Assembly: GCA_004794655.1 (NCBI GenBank) | Contig: SMMW01000127.1 | Span: 1 to 64,000, forward strand | Direction: 5' to 3' | DNA: 64,000 bases | Source: Marisa cornuarietis | Lineage: Eukaryota; Mollusca; Gastropoda; Architaenioglossa; Ampullariidae | Shown: positions 62,091 to 64,000 of the stretch, one piece after another | How the letters are laid out: each line of letters begins with the position of its first letter | Position numbering within the stretch: position 1 is the first letter of the stretch | The notes under the pieces: model-generated | What the model saw: the letters and a program-made list of their open reading frames with translations, nothing else | Databases searched by the model: none | What the model was told of the DNA's origin: nothing | Translations under genes and position numbers: made by a program

Positions 62091-64000
62091 TGCACTCTTA
62101 CAATGTACATGATAATATAAAGCCTGCAGCCTGCAGCCTGTAAGCCTAATCTTTGCAATAACTTTCAAAATACCCATAGAATTTTCTTCAAATATGGTTT
62201 AGTAGTTTGACTAAAGGAGTAGACGTCAACAATACCTATATGATTTATAGATGTTGCTTGATCTATCATTTGCACTCTTCAAATATACATGATAATATAT
62301 ACAATTGGAAAACGTAATCTTTACAATAACTTTCACAATACCCGTTGGATTCGCTTCAAATTTGGTTTATTAGTGGGACTGAAGGAGTACAAGTCAACAA
62401 TATCTATATTATTCATATATGCTGCTTGATCTTGGTTTATTTGCACTCTTACAATACAGAGGTTAATATATAACATTGCCTGTAAGCCTAATCTTTGCAA
62501 TAACATTAAAAATACCGATTGGATTTTCTTCAAGTCAGCAATAGCATACATAATTTGTTCATGCTGCTTGATCTTGTTTTATTTGCACCTTTACAATATA
62601 CATGATAATAGAAAGTGTGCACCCTGTAATCCTAATCTTTGCAATAACTTTCAAAATACCCATAGGATTTTCTTCAAATATCTTTCATTACTGGGACTAA
62701 AGGAGTAGAAGTCGTCTGCAAAAGCCTATATAATTCATCTAATAATAATAATAATAATAATGTTGGCTTGTATAGCGCCAAATCCTGGCCTGTGGACAGC
62801 TCAAGGCGCTGACGTCAAAAAATAAGATGACGACAAAATGTGGGTGTGTAGCGGCCCATCTCCTCCACGTCACAGGGCAGCGTCCACACACAGCAAGAAC
62901 ACAGTCCTCAGCACAAATATCCAACATGTCATACAAACCGGAATACACTCCATAGAACAAATATCAAACATGTCATACACTCCACAGAAAATGCAACATG
63001 CAACAGAAGGCACAAGTTTCACTGGAACGCCAGCACACGCTCAAGTTCACTGATGAAAACATGAATCCCACACCACCGCGCAAGTCATCTATACATTGAT
63101 CTTGTTTTATTTGCACTCTTACACTATACATGATAATATATAGCTGTCAGTCTTAAAACCTAATCTTAACAATTACTTTAAAATACCCATTGGAGTTGCT
63201 TCAAATGTGGATATTAGTTTGACTCAAGTAGCAGAAGTCAGCAATAGTCTACAATAATTCATCGATGCTGATTGATCTTGTTTTATTTGCACTCTTACAC
63301 TATTAATGATAATATATAGCGGTGAGTCTGAAAACCTAATCTTTACAATAACTTTCACATTACCCATTGGAATTGCTTCAAATTTGGTTTATTAGTGGGA
63401 ATGAACAAATACAAGTCAACACTAGTCTATATTTTTCATAGGTGCTGCTTGATCGTTTTATTTTAACTCTTACAATATACATGATAATATGAAGCATACT
63501 GTCTGTAAGCCTTATCTTTTAAATAACTTTCACAATGCTTCAAACTTGGTTTATTAGTAGAACTGAATGAGGACAAGGAAACAAACGTAATACCGTTTGG
63601 ATTTTCTTTAAATTTGGTTCATTAGTGAAAAATCTATAGTACAAATCAGCAATAACATACATAATTCGTTCAGGCTGCTTGATTTTATTTCCACTCTTAC
63701 AATATACATGATAATATAATGTGTACAGCCTGTATACCTAATCTTAAAAATAACTTTCACAATACCCTTTGGATTTTTTCAGATTTTGTATGTTATTGGG
63801 ACTAAAGAAGAACAAGTCAACATAGGCCTATATGATTCAACTTGATCTTGATCTATTTGCACTCTATTGCAAATAAACATTATATTATATACCAATCAGT
63901 CTGAATACGTAATCTTAACAGTTACTTTAAAATACCCATTGGAGTTGCTTCAAATGTGGATTATTAGTGGGACTAAAGGAGCACAAGTCAACAATAGCCT
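62091..64000. repeat. Diverged tandem array, unit about 175 bp, running off the window end
   Basis: The word TGCACTCTTACAATATACAT starts units at 62,091, 62,271, 62,442, 62,584, 63,112, 63,288, 63,464, 63,690 and 63,858. Each unit then carries GATAATATA, CTGTAAGCCTAATCTTTGCA, AATAACTTTCA, AATACCCATTGGATTTTCTT, CAAATTTGGTTTATTAGTGG and GACTAAAGGAGTACAAGTCA, CTATATAATTCAT and GCTGCTTGATCTTGTTTTAT. Spacing varies from 142 to 226 bp because of indels. Identity between units looks like 70-85% by eye. No ORF. The array starts directly at the RTE 5' end. It could be a local satellite or the long tandem end of a mobile element. Confidence 0.88.
62740..63091 (-). mobile_element. LINE 3'-end-like insertion inside the tandem array
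   Basis: The array is interrupted by about 340 bp. The left edge is (TAA)n (62,740-62,760), then GTTGGCTTGTATAGCGCCAA and TCAAGGCGCT, the 3' terminal style of CR1/L2-type tails, so it reads minus. TCATCTA is found on both sides (62,733-62,739; about 63,087-63,093), consistent with a target duplication. It encodes no recognisable protein. It may be a 5'-truncated LINE or a short non-autonomous element. It is younger than the array unit it splits. Confidence 0.75.

Noticed and set aside
62091..64000. CRISPR array or other prokaryotic spaced repeat
   Set aside because: The units are about 175 bp, diverged and contiguous with no short constant repeats and spacers, and the host is eukaryotic.

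Overview
This window is metazoan nuclear DNA, most likely from a mollusc (a gastropod would fit). It has no operons, ribosome-binding sites or bacterial genes. It has spliced exons with GT/AG borders, AT-rich intron-like DNA, many microsatellites and a dense, nested load of non-LTR retrotransposons (LINEs). The phylum is inferred from the LINE mixture (RTE, CR1/L2, L2-like, I-like with RNase H, Tx1/L1-like), from the microsatellite tails and from a DUF4806-like exon; no species is claimed.

Host genes. Two well-supported exons on the minus strand belong to a nicotinic acetylcholine receptor (nAChR) subunit. One is a signal-peptide exon at 17,380-17,450 and the other the first ligand-binding-domain exon at 6,927-7,081. 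They join in frame (phase 1) across an intron of about 10.3 kb filled with transposons; later exons must lie beyond base 1. On the plus strand, 26,505-26,716 and 26,810-26,879 look like exons of a DUF4806-type gene. A related exon lies at 37,209-37,445 with a frame break, preceded by Ser/Pro-rich exon-like pieces (35.8-36.6 kb). An acidic, coiled-coil reading frame (about 13.0-15.04 kb, minus) is broken by frameshifts and by a LINE insertion.

Mobile elements, left to right: RTE fragment (0.2-1.76 kb), long Tx1/L1-like LINE (1.76-5.4), CR1/L2 pieces (5.9-6.7, 7.85-9.06), decayed RTE (9.84-10.7), L2-like RT (10.9-12.17), L2-like 3' end (14.37-14.93), hAT-like DNA transposon with terminal inverted repeats (15.21-16.83), CR1/L2 endonuclease (18.6-19.96), RTE scrap, I-like LINE with RNase H (20.4-22.96), LINE C-terminus (23.1-24.1), near-complete L2-like LINE (27.37-30.64), full-length RTE with 13-bp target duplications (31.22-34.22), a duplicated CpG-rich element bounded by 12-bp repeats (34.4-35.1), LINE scraps (39.1-40.94), a full-length RTE (40.94-48.27) split by a 4.1-kb LINE with 11-bp target duplications (42.92-47.03), LINE C-terminus (51.95-52.44), a second I-like LINE (about 52.69-56.4) split by a CR1/L2 insertion (53.27-54.39), RTE and CR1/L2 pieces (59.5-62.09), and a tandem array of about 175-bp units (62.09 to the end) that itself holds a LINE-tail insertion.

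How it fits together. The window is a layered record of insertions: boundaries, target duplications and cut reading frames give a relative order of events. I see no novel enzymatic system. The best leads are the nested insertions with exact target duplications, the duplicated CpG-rich hairpin element at 34.4-35.1 kb, the terminal tandem array, the hAT-like element, and the nAChR exons with a possible 39-nt phase-neutral micro-exon.
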